A stretch of 11,008 nucleotides of DNA, from contig CAJBMR010000317.1 of the NCBI GenBank assembly GCA_903954205.1, positions 1-11,008 of the forward strand. Reading direction: 5' to 3'. Position 1 is the stretch's first letter, and each line of letters begins with the position of its first letter. This DNA comes from an uncultured bacterium (GTDB taxonomy: Bacteria > Actinomycetota > Actinomycetes > S36-B12). The notes beneath the pieces are model-generated. The model searched no databases. It was not told where the DNA came from and worked only from the letters and a program-made list of their open reading frames with translations. Shown here in pieces: positions 1 through 5,346 of this stretch. A program made the position numbers and the translations under genes.

Positions 1-5
1 GCGTG

Positions 6-620
6 TCAGGCCTTGTCGTCTTCAGCGGGAGCGGCATCGTCAGGAGCCTCGGCGACATCCTCCGCAACGACCTCGATGGCCTCGCCTCCGTCAGCCTCGG
101 GCACGACCTCGGTTGCCTCGGCGACGACCTCGACAGAATCATCGGCAGTGGTCTCCGCGGCAGCCTCCGCGGCGGGAGCCGCTGCGGCAGCAGGCTTGGC
201 CGCAGCCTTCTCCTTGGCGGCGCGCTTCGTGGCACCCGTGGCCTCGGCGACGACCTGCTCCGCCAGCGGCTCAACGAGCTCGATCACGGCCATGGGGGCG
301 TTGTCGCCCTTGCGCGGACCCACCTTGACGATGCGGGTGTAGCCACCCTGGCGGGTCTGGTAGCGCGGGCCGATCTCGGTGAAGAGCACGTGCACGACGT
401 CCTTGTCGCGCACCACGGTGAGAACCCTCCGTCGCGCAGCGAGATCGCCGCGCTTGGCGAAGGTGATGAGGCGCTCCGCCAAGGGGCGCAGGCGCTTGGC
501 CTTGGCCTCCGTGGTGGTGATGCGGCCGTGCTCAAAGAGCGCGGTGGCCAGGTTGGCCATCATCAGGCGCTCGTGCGCCGGTCCGCCACCCAGGCGGGGA
601 CCCTTGGTTGGGGTAGGCAT
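6..620 (-). CDS. rplQ: 50S ribosomal protein L17 with long Ala/acidic C-terminal tail
   Basis: L17 is a large-subunit protein near the exit of the peptide tunnel. The 204-residue product begins MPTPTKGPRLGGGPAHERLM, and residues 1-118 form the normal family core, including HGRITTTEAKAKRLRP (31-46) and KGDNAPMAVIELVE (104-117). Residues from about 119 to 204 are an added low-complexity tail: a basic Ala/Lys part (about 131-142), then Ala- and Glu/Asp-rich sequence with two copies of (V/I)EVVAE (163-168 and 182-187). Actinobacterial L17 proteins often have such tails, but of variable length and poor conservation. The ATG has an AAGGAG site seven bases upstream. It is the last gene of the alpha operon, 32 nt after rpoA; only five bases of the window follow the stop, so no terminator can be judged. 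Confidence 0.97.
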   Translation of the reverse strand: MPTPTKGPRLGGGPAHERLMMANLATALFEHGRITTTEAKAKRLRPLAERLITFAKRGDLAARRRVLTVVRDKDVVHVLFTEIGPRYQTRQGGYTRIVKVGPRKGDNAPMAVIELVEPLAEQVVAEATGATKRAAKEKAAAKPAAAAAPAAEAAAETTADDSVEVVAEATEVVPEADGGEAIEVVAEDVAEAPDDAAPAEDDKA

Positions 621-652
621 GTCATTACTCCTTGTCGCGGGTGGCTGATCGG

Positions 653-1675
653 TTAGAGCTGCTCGTCTTCGACGTAGCCGAGGTCGTCGTCGTCTTCGTC
701 ATCGCTGAAGTAGACGGCCGCCCCGGGGTCGAAGCCGGGAGGGCTGTCCTTGAGCGCGAGACCGAGGGTCACGAGCTTGACCTTGACCTCATCGATCGAC
801 TTGGCGCCGAAGTTGCGGATGTCGAGAAGGTCGGCCTCGCTGCGGCCAATGAGCTCGCCGACAGTGTGGATGCCTTCACGCTTGAGGCAGTTGTAGGAGC
901 GGACCGTGAGGTCGAGCTGCTCGATCGGGGTCGACAGCTGCTCGGCCACGAACGCATCGGCAGGGGACGGGCCAATGTCGATGCCCTCGGCGTCGACATT
1001 GAGCTCGCGCGCCAGGCCGAAGAGTTCGACGAGGGTCTTGCCCGCCGACGCGACGGCGTCGCGGGGCAGCATGCTCTGCTTGGTCTCGACATCGAGCACC
1101 AGCTTGTCGAAGTCCGTGCGCTGCTCGACGCGGGTCGCCTCGACCTTGTAGGTGACCTTGAGCACCGGCGAGTAGATGGAGTCGACCGGGATGCGGCCGA
1201 TCTCCTGACCCGGCTGCTTGTTGAGCGTTGCCGAGACATAACCGCGGCCGCGCTCGACGACGAGCTCCACCTCGAGCTTGCCCTTGTCATTCAGGGTCGC
1301 GATGTGGAGATCGGGGTTGTGCACCTCTACGCCGGCCGGCGGAGCGATATCTGCCGCGACGACCGCACCGGGGCCCTGCTTGCGCAGGTACATCACGACG
1401 GGCTCGTCATGATCGGAGGAGACGACGAGCTGCTTGATGTTGAGGATCAGCTCGGTCACGTCCTCCTTGACGCCCGGGATGGTGGTGAACTCGTGAAGCA
1501 CGCCATCGATGCGGATGCTCGTGACGGCAGCACCCGGGATGGAGGAGAGCAGAGTGCGGCGCATTGAGTTGCCCAGGGTGTAGCCAAAACCGGGCTCGAG
1601 GGGCTCGAGCACGAAGCGAGAACGGAACTCGCTGATGGGCTCCTCGGTGAGGATGGGGCGCTGCGTGATGAGCAC
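653..1675 (-). CDS. rpoA: DNA-directed RNA polymerase subunit alpha
   Basis: The alpha subunit dimerises to start RNA polymerase assembly and contacts upstream promoter DNA and activators. The 340-residue protein has the dimerising N-terminal domain (about 1-230, with GNSMRRTLLSSIPGAAV at 35-51), a linker, and the C-terminal domain (about 250-310, with RSYNCLKREGI at 259-269 and NFGAKSIDEV at 288-297). R259, N262, C263, K292 and S293 line up with E. coli R265, N268, C269, K298 and S299, used for UP-element DNA binding. After the C-terminal domain comes an acidic tail (about 321-340) ending EDEQL, as in other actinobacterial alpha subunits. The start is GTG, with AAGGA six bases upstream. It lies 57 nt after rpsD and 32 nt before rplQ. 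Confidence 0.98.
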   Translation of the reverse strand: MLITQRPILTEEPISEFRSRFVLEPLEPGFGYTLGNSMRRTLLSSIPGAAVTSIRIDGVLHEFTTIPGVKEDVTELILNIKQLVVSSDHDEPVVMYLRKQGPGAVVAADIAPPAGVEVHNPDLHIATLNDKGKLEVELVVERGRGYVSATLNKQPGQEIGRIPVDSIYSPVLKVTYKVEATRVEQRTDFDKLVLDVETKQSMLPRDAVASAGKTLVELFGLARELNVDAEGIDIGPSPADAFVAEQLSTPIEQLDLTVRSYNCLKREGIHTVGELIGRSEADLLDIRNFGAKSIDEVKVKLVTLGLALKDSPPGFDPGAAVYFSDDEDDDDLGYVEDEQL

Positions 1676-1732
1676 GTGATGTCCTTTCGGCGACGACCGC
1701 TATTTGACGTCGGGATGGGGGAAGTGTGACGG

Positions 1733-2359
1733 CTACTTGGAGTAGAGCTCGACGATGAGCTGCTCCTGGACCGGGGTGTCGATGACCTGACGCGAGGGCA
1801 GGGAGTGCACAAGGATCCGCATCTGCGACGGGATGACCTCGAGCCATGCCGGGACCGGACGCTCGCCGATCTCCGCGTGCGCGACGACGAAGGGCGTCAT
1901 CTCGCGTGAGCCCGGACGCACCTCAATGATGTCGTTGGCCTGGACGCGGTACGACGGGATGTCCACCTTGTGACCATTGACGGTGAAGTGGCCGTGGCTG
2001 ACCAGCTGTCGAGCCATGTCACGTGACTTGGCGAAGCCAGCGCGGTAGACGACGTTGTCGAGTCGCGACTCGAGAATGCGCATGAGGTTGTCGCCGGTCT
2101 TGCCGGAGCGACGCTGCGCTTCCTCGTAGTAGTTGCGGAACTGCTTCTCGAGGACGCCGTAGATGCGGGTCGCCTTCTGCTTCTCGCGCAACTGCAGCAG
2201 GTACTCACTGTCCTTGGAGCGGCCCCGGCCGTGCTGGCCGGGCGGGTAGGGGCGCTTCTCGAAGGGGCACTTCGGCGATTCGCACTTGGAGCCCTTGAGG
2301 AAGAGCTTGGTCTTCTCGCGACGGCAGCGCTTGCAGTCCGCGTCGGTATAACGAGCCAT
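1733..2359 (-). CDS. rpsD: 30S ribosomal protein S4, zinc-binding (C+) form
   Basis: S4 is a primary 16S rRNA binder that nucleates 30S assembly; in E. coli it also represses the alpha operon. The product is 208 residues. Its N-terminus carries C9, C12, C26 and C31, the same spacing as the zinc site of Thermus S4. RPYPPGQHGRGR follows (36-47), then the S4 RNA-binding domain from about residue 96 (LESRLDNVVYRAGFAKSRDM) and the C-terminus ..EQLIVELYSK. The start is ATG, 20 nt downstream of the rpsK stop. Mycobacterial S4 has a cysteine-free N-terminus at this genomic place, so the intact zinc motif here is a useful lineage marker. Function is certain from sequence; autoregulation in this organism is only inferred. 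Confidence 0.98.
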   Translation of the reverse strand: MARYTDADCKRCRREKTKLFLKGSKCESPKCPFEKRPYPPGQHGRGRSKDSEYLLQLREKQKATRIYGVLEKQFRNYYEEAQRRSGKTGDNLMRILESRLDNVVYRAGFAKSRDMARQLVSHGHFTVNGHKVDIPSYRVQANDIIEVRPGSREMTPFVVAHAEIGERPVPAWLEVIPSQMRILVHSLPSRQVIDTPVQEQLIVELYSK

Positions 2360-2379
2360 GGTGTGTCAGTTCTCCGTTC

Positions 2380-2787
2380 TCAGACGCGGCGGCGCTTGGG
2401 CGGGCGGCACCCGTTGAAGGGGACCGGGGTGACGTCTTGAATCGAGCCAACCTCGAGGCCGGTTGCCTGGAGGGAGCGAATGGCGGTCTCGCGGCCGGAG
2501 CCGGGACCCTTGACGAACACGTCCACCTTGCGCATGCCGTGCTCCATGGCGCGGCGGGCGGCGGACTCGGCGGCAAGCTGAGCCGCGAACGGCGTCGACT
2601 TGCGGCTGCCCTTGAAGCCGACCTGGCCCGAGCTGGACCAGGCGATGACAGCACCACTGGGGTCGGTGATGGTGACGATCGTGTTGTTGAACGTGCTCTT
2701 GATGTGAGCCTGCCCGTGGGCGATGTTCTTCTTTTCCTTGCGGCGCACCTTCTTGGCGCCCGCTTTTGCTCCGGTCTTGGGAGGCAT
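2380..2787 (-). CDS. rpsK: 30S ribosomal protein S11
   Basis: S11 sits on the 30S platform near the mRNA exit and contacts 16S rRNA helix 45 and S18. The product is 135 residues beginning MPPKTGAKAGAKKVRR. The basic N-terminal arm is followed by the conserved core HIKSTFNNTIVTITDPSG (28-45), KGPGSGRE (93-100) and the typical end NGCRPPKRRRV. The start at 2787 is chosen because AGGAG lies eight bases upstream and S11 homologues begin at this MPPK segment; an in-frame ATG 21 bases further upstream would put the ribosome site inside the coding region. It follows rpsM after 66 nt containing a compound stem-loop, and precedes rpsD by 20 nt. Confidence 0.96.
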   Translation of the reverse strand: MPPKTGAKAGAKKVRRKEKKNIAHGQAHIKSTFNNTIVTITDPSGAVIAWSSSGQVGFKGSRKSTPFAAQLAAESAARRAMEHGMRKVDVFVKGPGSGRETAIRSLQATGLEVGSIQDVTPVPFNGCRPPKRRRV

Positions 2788-2810
2788 TTCATTTACTCCT
2801 GAGGTCATCG

Positions 2811-2854
2811 GTCCGCTGGTCGCCGGCGGTTGCCGGAAGCGCAGACCCGCGGAC
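2811..2854 (-). other. Compound stem-loop in the rpsM-rpsK gap
   Basis: Three nested paired segments are visible. The outer six base pairs join 2811-2816 (GTCCGC) with 2849-2854 (GCGGAC). The middle four join 2818-2821 with 2844-2847. The inner five join 2823-2827 (CCGGC) with 2832-2836 (GCCGG) around a four-base loop. That gives 15 Watson-Crick pairs interrupted by a 1x1 mismatch and an asymmetric internal loop. The last base of the rpsM stop codon pairs in the outer stem. No U-run follows, so an ordinary intrinsic terminator is unlikely; RNA processing, mRNA stability or a protein-binding site are possible. The pairing is seen; function is unknown. Confidence 0.5.
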
Positions 2855-3234
2855 TACTTCTTGCCGACCTTCTTCTTGCCGGCGACGGTCTTGCGGGGAC
2901 CCTTGCGGGTGCGGGCGTTGGTGTGGGTGCGCTGCCCATGAACGGGCAGGCCGCGGCGATGCCGGATGCCCTGGTAGCAGCCGATCTCGACCTTGCGGCG
3001 GATGTCGGCCGCGACCTCGCGGCGGAGGTCACCCTCGACGCGCAGGTTGGCCTCGATCCACTCACGCAGGGCGATGGCCTGGTCATCGGTGAGGTCGCGA
3101 GCCCTCAGGTCGGGGCTGATGCCAGTCGCTTCCAGCGCCTCAGCGGCGCGCGAGCGGCCTACCCCGTAGATGTAGGTGAGCGCGACGGCCATCCGCTTTT
3201 CGCGGGGCAGGTCGACGCCTACGAGACGTGCCAT
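2854..3234 (-). CDS. rpsM: 30S ribosomal protein S13
   Basis: S13 sits in the 30S head, contacts P-site tRNA and forms an intersubunit bridge with the 50S subunit. The 126-residue product starts MARLVGVDLPREKRMAVALT, has the helix-two-turn-helix region (about 15-50), and carries the family signature YQGIRHRRGLPVHGQRTHTN (87-106) before a Lys-rich tail. The ATG at 3234 fits the family N-terminus and has GAGGA five bases upstream. The frame stays open far upstream, but those codons look nothing like S13. It is the first gene of the alpha operon (rpsM-rpsK-rpsD-rpoA-rplQ) and is preceded by a 201-nt structured leader. Confidence 0.98.
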   Translation of the reverse strand: MARLVGVDLPREKRMAVALTYIYGVGRSRAAEALEATGISPDLRARDLTDDQAIALREWIEANLRVEGDLRREVAADIRRKVEIGCYQGIRHRRGLPVHGQRTHTNARTRKGPRKTVAGKKKVGKK

Positions 3235-3240
3235 GGGTGT

Positions 3241-3263
3241 CCTCTTCTTCTCTTCGCGAGAGG
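3241..3263 (-). promoter_or_regulatory. rpsM ribosome binding site with possible sequestering partner
   Basis: The Shine-Dalgarno AGAGGA lies five bases before the rpsM ATG. Its AGAGG (3241-3245) is exactly complementary to CCTCT at 3259-3263, 13 bases upstream, so a five-pair stem could mask it. The stem alone is weak; it would matter mainly as part of a larger leader fold. Confidence 0.35.
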
Positions 3264-3278
3264 CGTGGGTGCGGCACC

Positions 3279-3320
3279 GGTCCCCTCCACCCGGAGGGGT
3301 CCTCGGCCTCTCGTCCGAGG
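3279..3320 (-). other. Two adjacent GC-rich hairpins in the rpsM leader
   Basis: The first inverted repeat has perfect 7-bp arms, CCCCTCC (3282-3288) and GGAGGGG (3293-3299), with a four-base loop. Two more pairs beyond a single mismatch extend it to 3279-3302. Directly next to it, CCTCGG (3301-3306) and CCGAGG (3315-3320) form a 6-bp stem with an eight-base loop. The two compete for 3301-3302, so the outer extension of one trades off against the other. Confidence 0.45.
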
Positions 3321-3370
3321 GTGGCGTCCCGCAGCCTGCACGTTCTGGCCGCGGGGGTCGGGTACCGCGT

Positions 3371-3394
3371 TTCACATCCCGGTCGGGATGTGAA
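3371..3394 (-). other. Perfect 10-bp hairpin in the rpmJ-rpsM gap
   Basis: The arms TTCACATCCC (3371-3380) and GGGATGTGAA (3385-3394) are exact reverse complements around a four-base loop. In the transcript it lies about 40 nt after the rpmJ stop and about 135 nt before rpsM. The base after the stem is not U-rich, so a classical rho-independent terminator is not supported, though U-less terminators or a protein-binding hairpin remain possible. A double-stranded operator is the other reading. Confidence 0.55.
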
Positions 3395-3435
3395 GGGCGT
3401 GTCCGGGTTGTCTCCCCTCGCACGCGCGACGTGTG

Positions 3436-3549
3436 TCAGCCCTGGCGCTGCTTATGGCGGACGTTGTCGCAGATGACCATGACCCGCCCATGACGACGGA
3501 TCACCTTGCACTTGTCGCAGATCTTCTTGACGCTCGGCTTGACCTTCAC
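3436..3549 (-). CDS. rpmJ: 50S ribosomal protein L36, zinc-binding (C+) form
   Basis: L36 is the smallest large-subunit protein and stabilises 23S rRNA in the mature 50S. The 37-residue product reads MKVKPSVKKICDKCKVIRRH and on to ..ICDNVRHKQRQG. The zinc ligands C11, C14, C27 and H32 are all present, so this is the C+ paralogue, not a zinc-free copy. The start is GTG at 3549, which gives the canonical N-terminus; only a weak GGGA-type ribosome site precedes it. It lies 40 nt after infA, with an 11-bp tandem repeat in the gap, and 201 nt before rpsM. Confidence 0.96.
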   Translation of the reverse strand: MKVKPSVKKICDKCKVIRRHGRVMVICDNVRHKQRQG

Positions 3550-3568
3550 CGGAATCCCAACTCTCTAC

Positions 3569-3590
3569 CTGACTGCTGTCTGACTGCTGT
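3569..3590. repeat. Perfect 11-bp tandem duplication, two copies
   Basis: CTGACTGCTGT occurs at 3569-3579 and again at 3580-3590 with no spacer and no mismatch. The last base of the second copy is the final base of the infA stop codon; the rest lies in the 40-nt infA-rpmJ gap. It looks like a recent slippage or short duplication event that lengthened this gap. Confidence 0.85.
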
Positions 3591-3811
3591 CACTTATACC
3601 TGTAGACGATGCGACCCCGAGTCAGGTCGTAGGGCGACAGCTCTACGACGACGCGGTCATCGGGGAGGATTCGGATGTAGTGCATCCGCATCTTCCCGCT
3701 GATGTGGGCCAGGACCTTGTGACCGTTGTCCAGTTCCACGCGGAACATTGCGTTGGGCAAGGATTCGGTGATCGTGCCCTCGAGCTCGATCGCGCCGTCC
3801 TTCTTTGCCAT
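3590..3811 (-). CDS. infA: Translation initiation factor IF-1
   Basis: IF-1 binds the 30S A site during initiation and assists IF-2 and IF-3. The 73-residue product is a single S1/OB-fold domain and matches the family along its full length: MAKKDGAIELEGTITESLPN, then FRVELDNGHKVLAHISGKMR, then the end LSPYDLTRGRIVYRYK. The start is ATG at 3811. A GGAGGAG lies about ten bases upstream, and a further AGAGGG almost touches the start codon. A 183-nt gap separates it from map, so it probably has its own promoter and heads an infA-rpmJ (and perhaps alpha operon) transcript. Confidence 0.98.
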   Translation of the reverse strand: MAKKDGAIELEGTITESLPNAMFRVELDNGHKVLAHISGKMRMHYIRILPDDRVVVELSPYDLTRGRIVYRYK

Positions 3812-3853
3812 GCCCTCTGCTCTCCTCCGATCGGGCCTCTCGCACGCTCACAA

Positions 3854-3873
3854 CCCCGCTCCGAAGGAGGGGG
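3854..3873 (-). other. Hairpin in the infA 5' leader
   Basis: Two blocks pair in register: CCCC (3854-3857) with GGGG (3870-3873), and CTCC (3859-3862) with GGAG (3866-3869). That gives eight GC-rich pairs with one bulged base at 3858 and a three-base loop. It lies about 43 nt before the infA start codon, downstream of the candidate -10 element. No U-run follows. Possible roles are leader stability or translational control; this is inference. Confidence 0.4.
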
Positions 3874-3911
3874 TGGCGGACGAACGGGGGGGCCCGATGA
3901 TCAGCCCGTCA

Positions 3912-3917
3912 AGTGTA
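3912..3917 (-). promoter_or_regulatory. Candidate -10 element (TACACT) for infA
   Basis: On the minus strand TACACT fits the actinobacterial TANNNT -10 pattern and would place the start of transcription about 90-95 nt before infA. No good -35 stands 17-18 bases upstream. A TTGACG at 3907-3912 overlaps it, but has no -10 at the right distance. Being in the widest gap between map and infA supports a promoter here; the exact element is uncertain. Confidence 0.3.
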
Positions 3918-3939
3918 CGCGCGGGGCTCCCTGGGACCT

Positions 3940-3995
3940 AATCGGGGTCCGATCCCTCGCGATATCCGCATGTCGGACGCCTTGAATCGGGGTCC
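3940..3995. repeat. 11-bp direct repeat between map and infA
   Basis: AATCGGGGTCC occurs exactly at 3940-3950 and 3985-3995, 45 bp apart. The second copy includes the last base of the map stop codon. The first copy also takes part in two mutually exclusive small hairpins: 3934-3938 with 3946-3950, and 3941-3945 with 3949-3953. Function is unknown; repeated operator half-sites or remains of a small duplication are both possible. Confidence 0.5.
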
Positions 3996-4780
3996 TACAG
4001 CCGAACGTCGTCGAGGGCAGTGAGCACCCACGGGCCGTCCTCGGTGACGGCCACGGTGTGCTCCCAATGGCTCGCGTGCGAGCCGTCGCTGGCGACCACG
4101 GTCCAGTCGTCATCCAGCACGTGGACCCCCGGATCGCCGAGGACGACCATGGGCTCTACGGCGAGCGCCATGCCCGGCACGAGTCGCGGACCCTTGCCCG
4201 GGCGTCCGTAGTTGGGCACCGCCGGCTCCATGTGCATGCTCGAGCCAATGCCGTGCCCGACGTACTCCTCGATGATGCCGTACTGACCCCCTGCGGCCCG
4301 CACGACGGATTCCACGGCATGCCCGATGTCAGACAGTCGATTGCCCGGCCGCGCAGCCCTGAGCCCCGCCCACAGGGACTCCTCCGTCACGCGTGACAGC
4401 TCGCGCAGGTCCGCAGCGACATCGCCCACCAGGACGGTCAGGGCGGCATCCCCGTGCCAACCGTCGACGATGGCGCCGCAGTCGATGGAGACCACGTCAC
4501 CCTCCGCGATACGCCGGTCTCCCGGTATGCCGTGGACGACCTCCTCGTTGACCGACACGCAGATGTGCGCGGGGAAGCCGTGGTAGCCCAGGAAGGAGGG
4601 GGTCGCCCCCGCGTCGCGAATGGACTGCGCGGCACAGTCGTCCATCTCGGCGGTGGTGATGCCTGGCGCCGTGATCTCGGCGACGCGCTGGAGGGTGCGG
4701 GCGACGACCAGGCCGGCCGCCCGCATGACCTGGATCTGGTCCGCCGACTTGATCTCGATGCGGTCGCGTGAGCGGAACAT
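3995..4780 (-). CDS. map: Methionine aminopeptidase, type I
   Basis: This metalloenzyme removes the initiator methionine from nascent proteins when the second residue is small. The 261-residue product has the pita-bread fold signatures in order, with the metal ligands visible: D100 in SIDCG, D111 in WHGDAA, H176 in VGHGIG, E209 in AVEPM and E240 in HWEHT. H83 in VVHG is the conserved active-site histidine. The spacing matches E. coli Map (D97, D108, H171, E204, E235, H79). There is no N-terminal zinc-finger or SH3-binding extension and no type II insert. The ATG lies two bases after the adk stop (TGACCATG), so translation is probably coupled. The gene ends the secY-adk-map group. Confidence 0.98.
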   Translation of the reverse strand: MFRSRDRIEIKSADQIQVMRAAGLVVARTLQRVAEITAPGITTAEMDDCAAQSIRDAGATPSFLGYHGFPAHICVSVNEEVVHGIPGDRRIAEGDVVSIDCGAIVDGWHGDAALTVLVGDVAADLRELSRVTEESLWAGLRAARPGNRLSDIGHAVESVVRAAGGQYGIIEEYVGHGIGSSMHMEPAVPNYGRPGKGPRLVPGMALAVEPMVVLGDPGVHVLDDDWTVVASDGSHASHWEHTVAVTEDGPWVLTALDDVRL

Positions 4781-4782
4781 GG

Positions 4783-5346
4783 TCAGTCGCGCAGGGCGGA
4801 CAGGATCCGCTCGCTGACCTCAGCCACGTCGCCCGCGCCATCGACCTGGAGGAGGATGCCGCGTTCGCGGTAGACGGCCACGAGCGGCGCCGTCTGGTCG
4901 AAGTAGACCTCGAGGCGTCGACGGATGACGTCAGCCGTGTCGTCCGCGCGACCCTGCTCCTGCGCGCGCTTGAGAAGCCGGTCGACGACCTCCTCGGTAT
5001 CGACCGTGAGCTCCAGCACGCGGTCGAGGCGATTGCCGTCGGACACGAGCATCATGTCGAGTTCGTTGACCTGCTCGAGCGTGCGGGGATAGCCATCGAG
5101 CAGGAAGCCGGGCTGGCAGTCGTCATGGGAGATGCGGTCGCGCACCATGGCATTGGTGATCGAGTCCGGGACGTACTCACCGGCATCCATGTAGCGCTGG
5201 GCCTCCTCGCCGAGAGGCGTGCCCGCGCTGACATTGGCCCGGAAGATGTCGCCCGTGCTGATGTGCGGCACGCCCAGTGCAGACGCGAGCACGACCGCCT
5301 GGGTGCCCTTGCCAGCCCCGGGAGGTCCCATGATGAGCAGCCTCAT
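4783..5346 (-). CDS. adk: Adenylate kinase, short-lid type
   Basis: This enzyme interconverts ATP + AMP and 2 ADP and sets the cytoplasmic adenylate balance. The 187-residue product shows the P-loop GPPGAGKGT (7-15), the AMP-binding TGDIFR (31-36) and DGYPRT (84-89), and late arginines in RRRLEVY (142-148). The lid between about 124 and 140 is short, without the roughly 27-residue, sometimes zinc-binding insert of E. coli and Bacillus enzymes; the 181-residue M. tuberculosis enzyme is also short. The ATG overlaps the secY stop by one base (TGATG), which implies translational coupling to secY, a pairing conserved in many bacteria. Confidence 0.98.
   Translation of the reverse strand: MRLLIMGPPGAGKGTQAVVLASALGVPHISTGDIFRANVSAGTPLGEEAQRYMDAGEYVPDSITNAMVRDRISHDDCQPGFLLDGYPRTLEQVNELDMMLVSDGNRLDRVLELTVDTEEVVDRLLKRAQEQGRADDTADVIRRRLEVYFDQTAPLVAVYRERGILLQVDGAGDVAEVSERILSALRD

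Larger units (their letters stand above)
3235..3435 (-). promoter_or_regulatory. 201-nt structured leader upstream of rpsM (candidate cis-regulatory RNA)
   Basis: This gap between rpmJ and rpsM is the longest in the window and is rich in inverted repeats. Reading with transcription it holds a perfect 10-bp hairpin (3394-3371), a 6-bp hairpin (3320-3301), a 7-bp GC hairpin (3299-3282), and a CCTCT segment (3263-3259) that can pair with the AGAGG (3245-3241) of the rpsM ribosome site. I see no convincing -35/-10 pair in it, so it is probably transcribed from upstream. In E. coli the equivalent leader is bound by S4 to repress the alpha operon; rpsD is in this operon too, so an S4-responsive leader is plausible. 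The structures are seen, the regulation is inferred. Confidence 0.45.

Noticed and set aside
632..1567. Long open frame on the plus strand opposite rpoA (311 codons)
   Set aside because: It is antisense to an unmistakable rpoA, its composition mirrors the complementary codons, and long antisense frames are expected in GC-rich coding DNA.
2788..2808. Seven-residue longer S11 from the ATG at 2808
   Set aside because: The AGGAG site lies between the two ATGs and serves the 2787 start, which also matches S11 homologues.
3235..3423. N-terminal extension of S13 from a GTG at 3423
   Set aside because: The added 63 codons do not resemble S13, overlap the leader hairpins, and the canonical MARLVGVDLP start has its own ribosome site.
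3907..3912. TTGACG as the -35 box of an infA promoter
   Set aside because: No acceptable -10 hexamer stands 16-19 bases downstream; the sequence there is a run of C and G.
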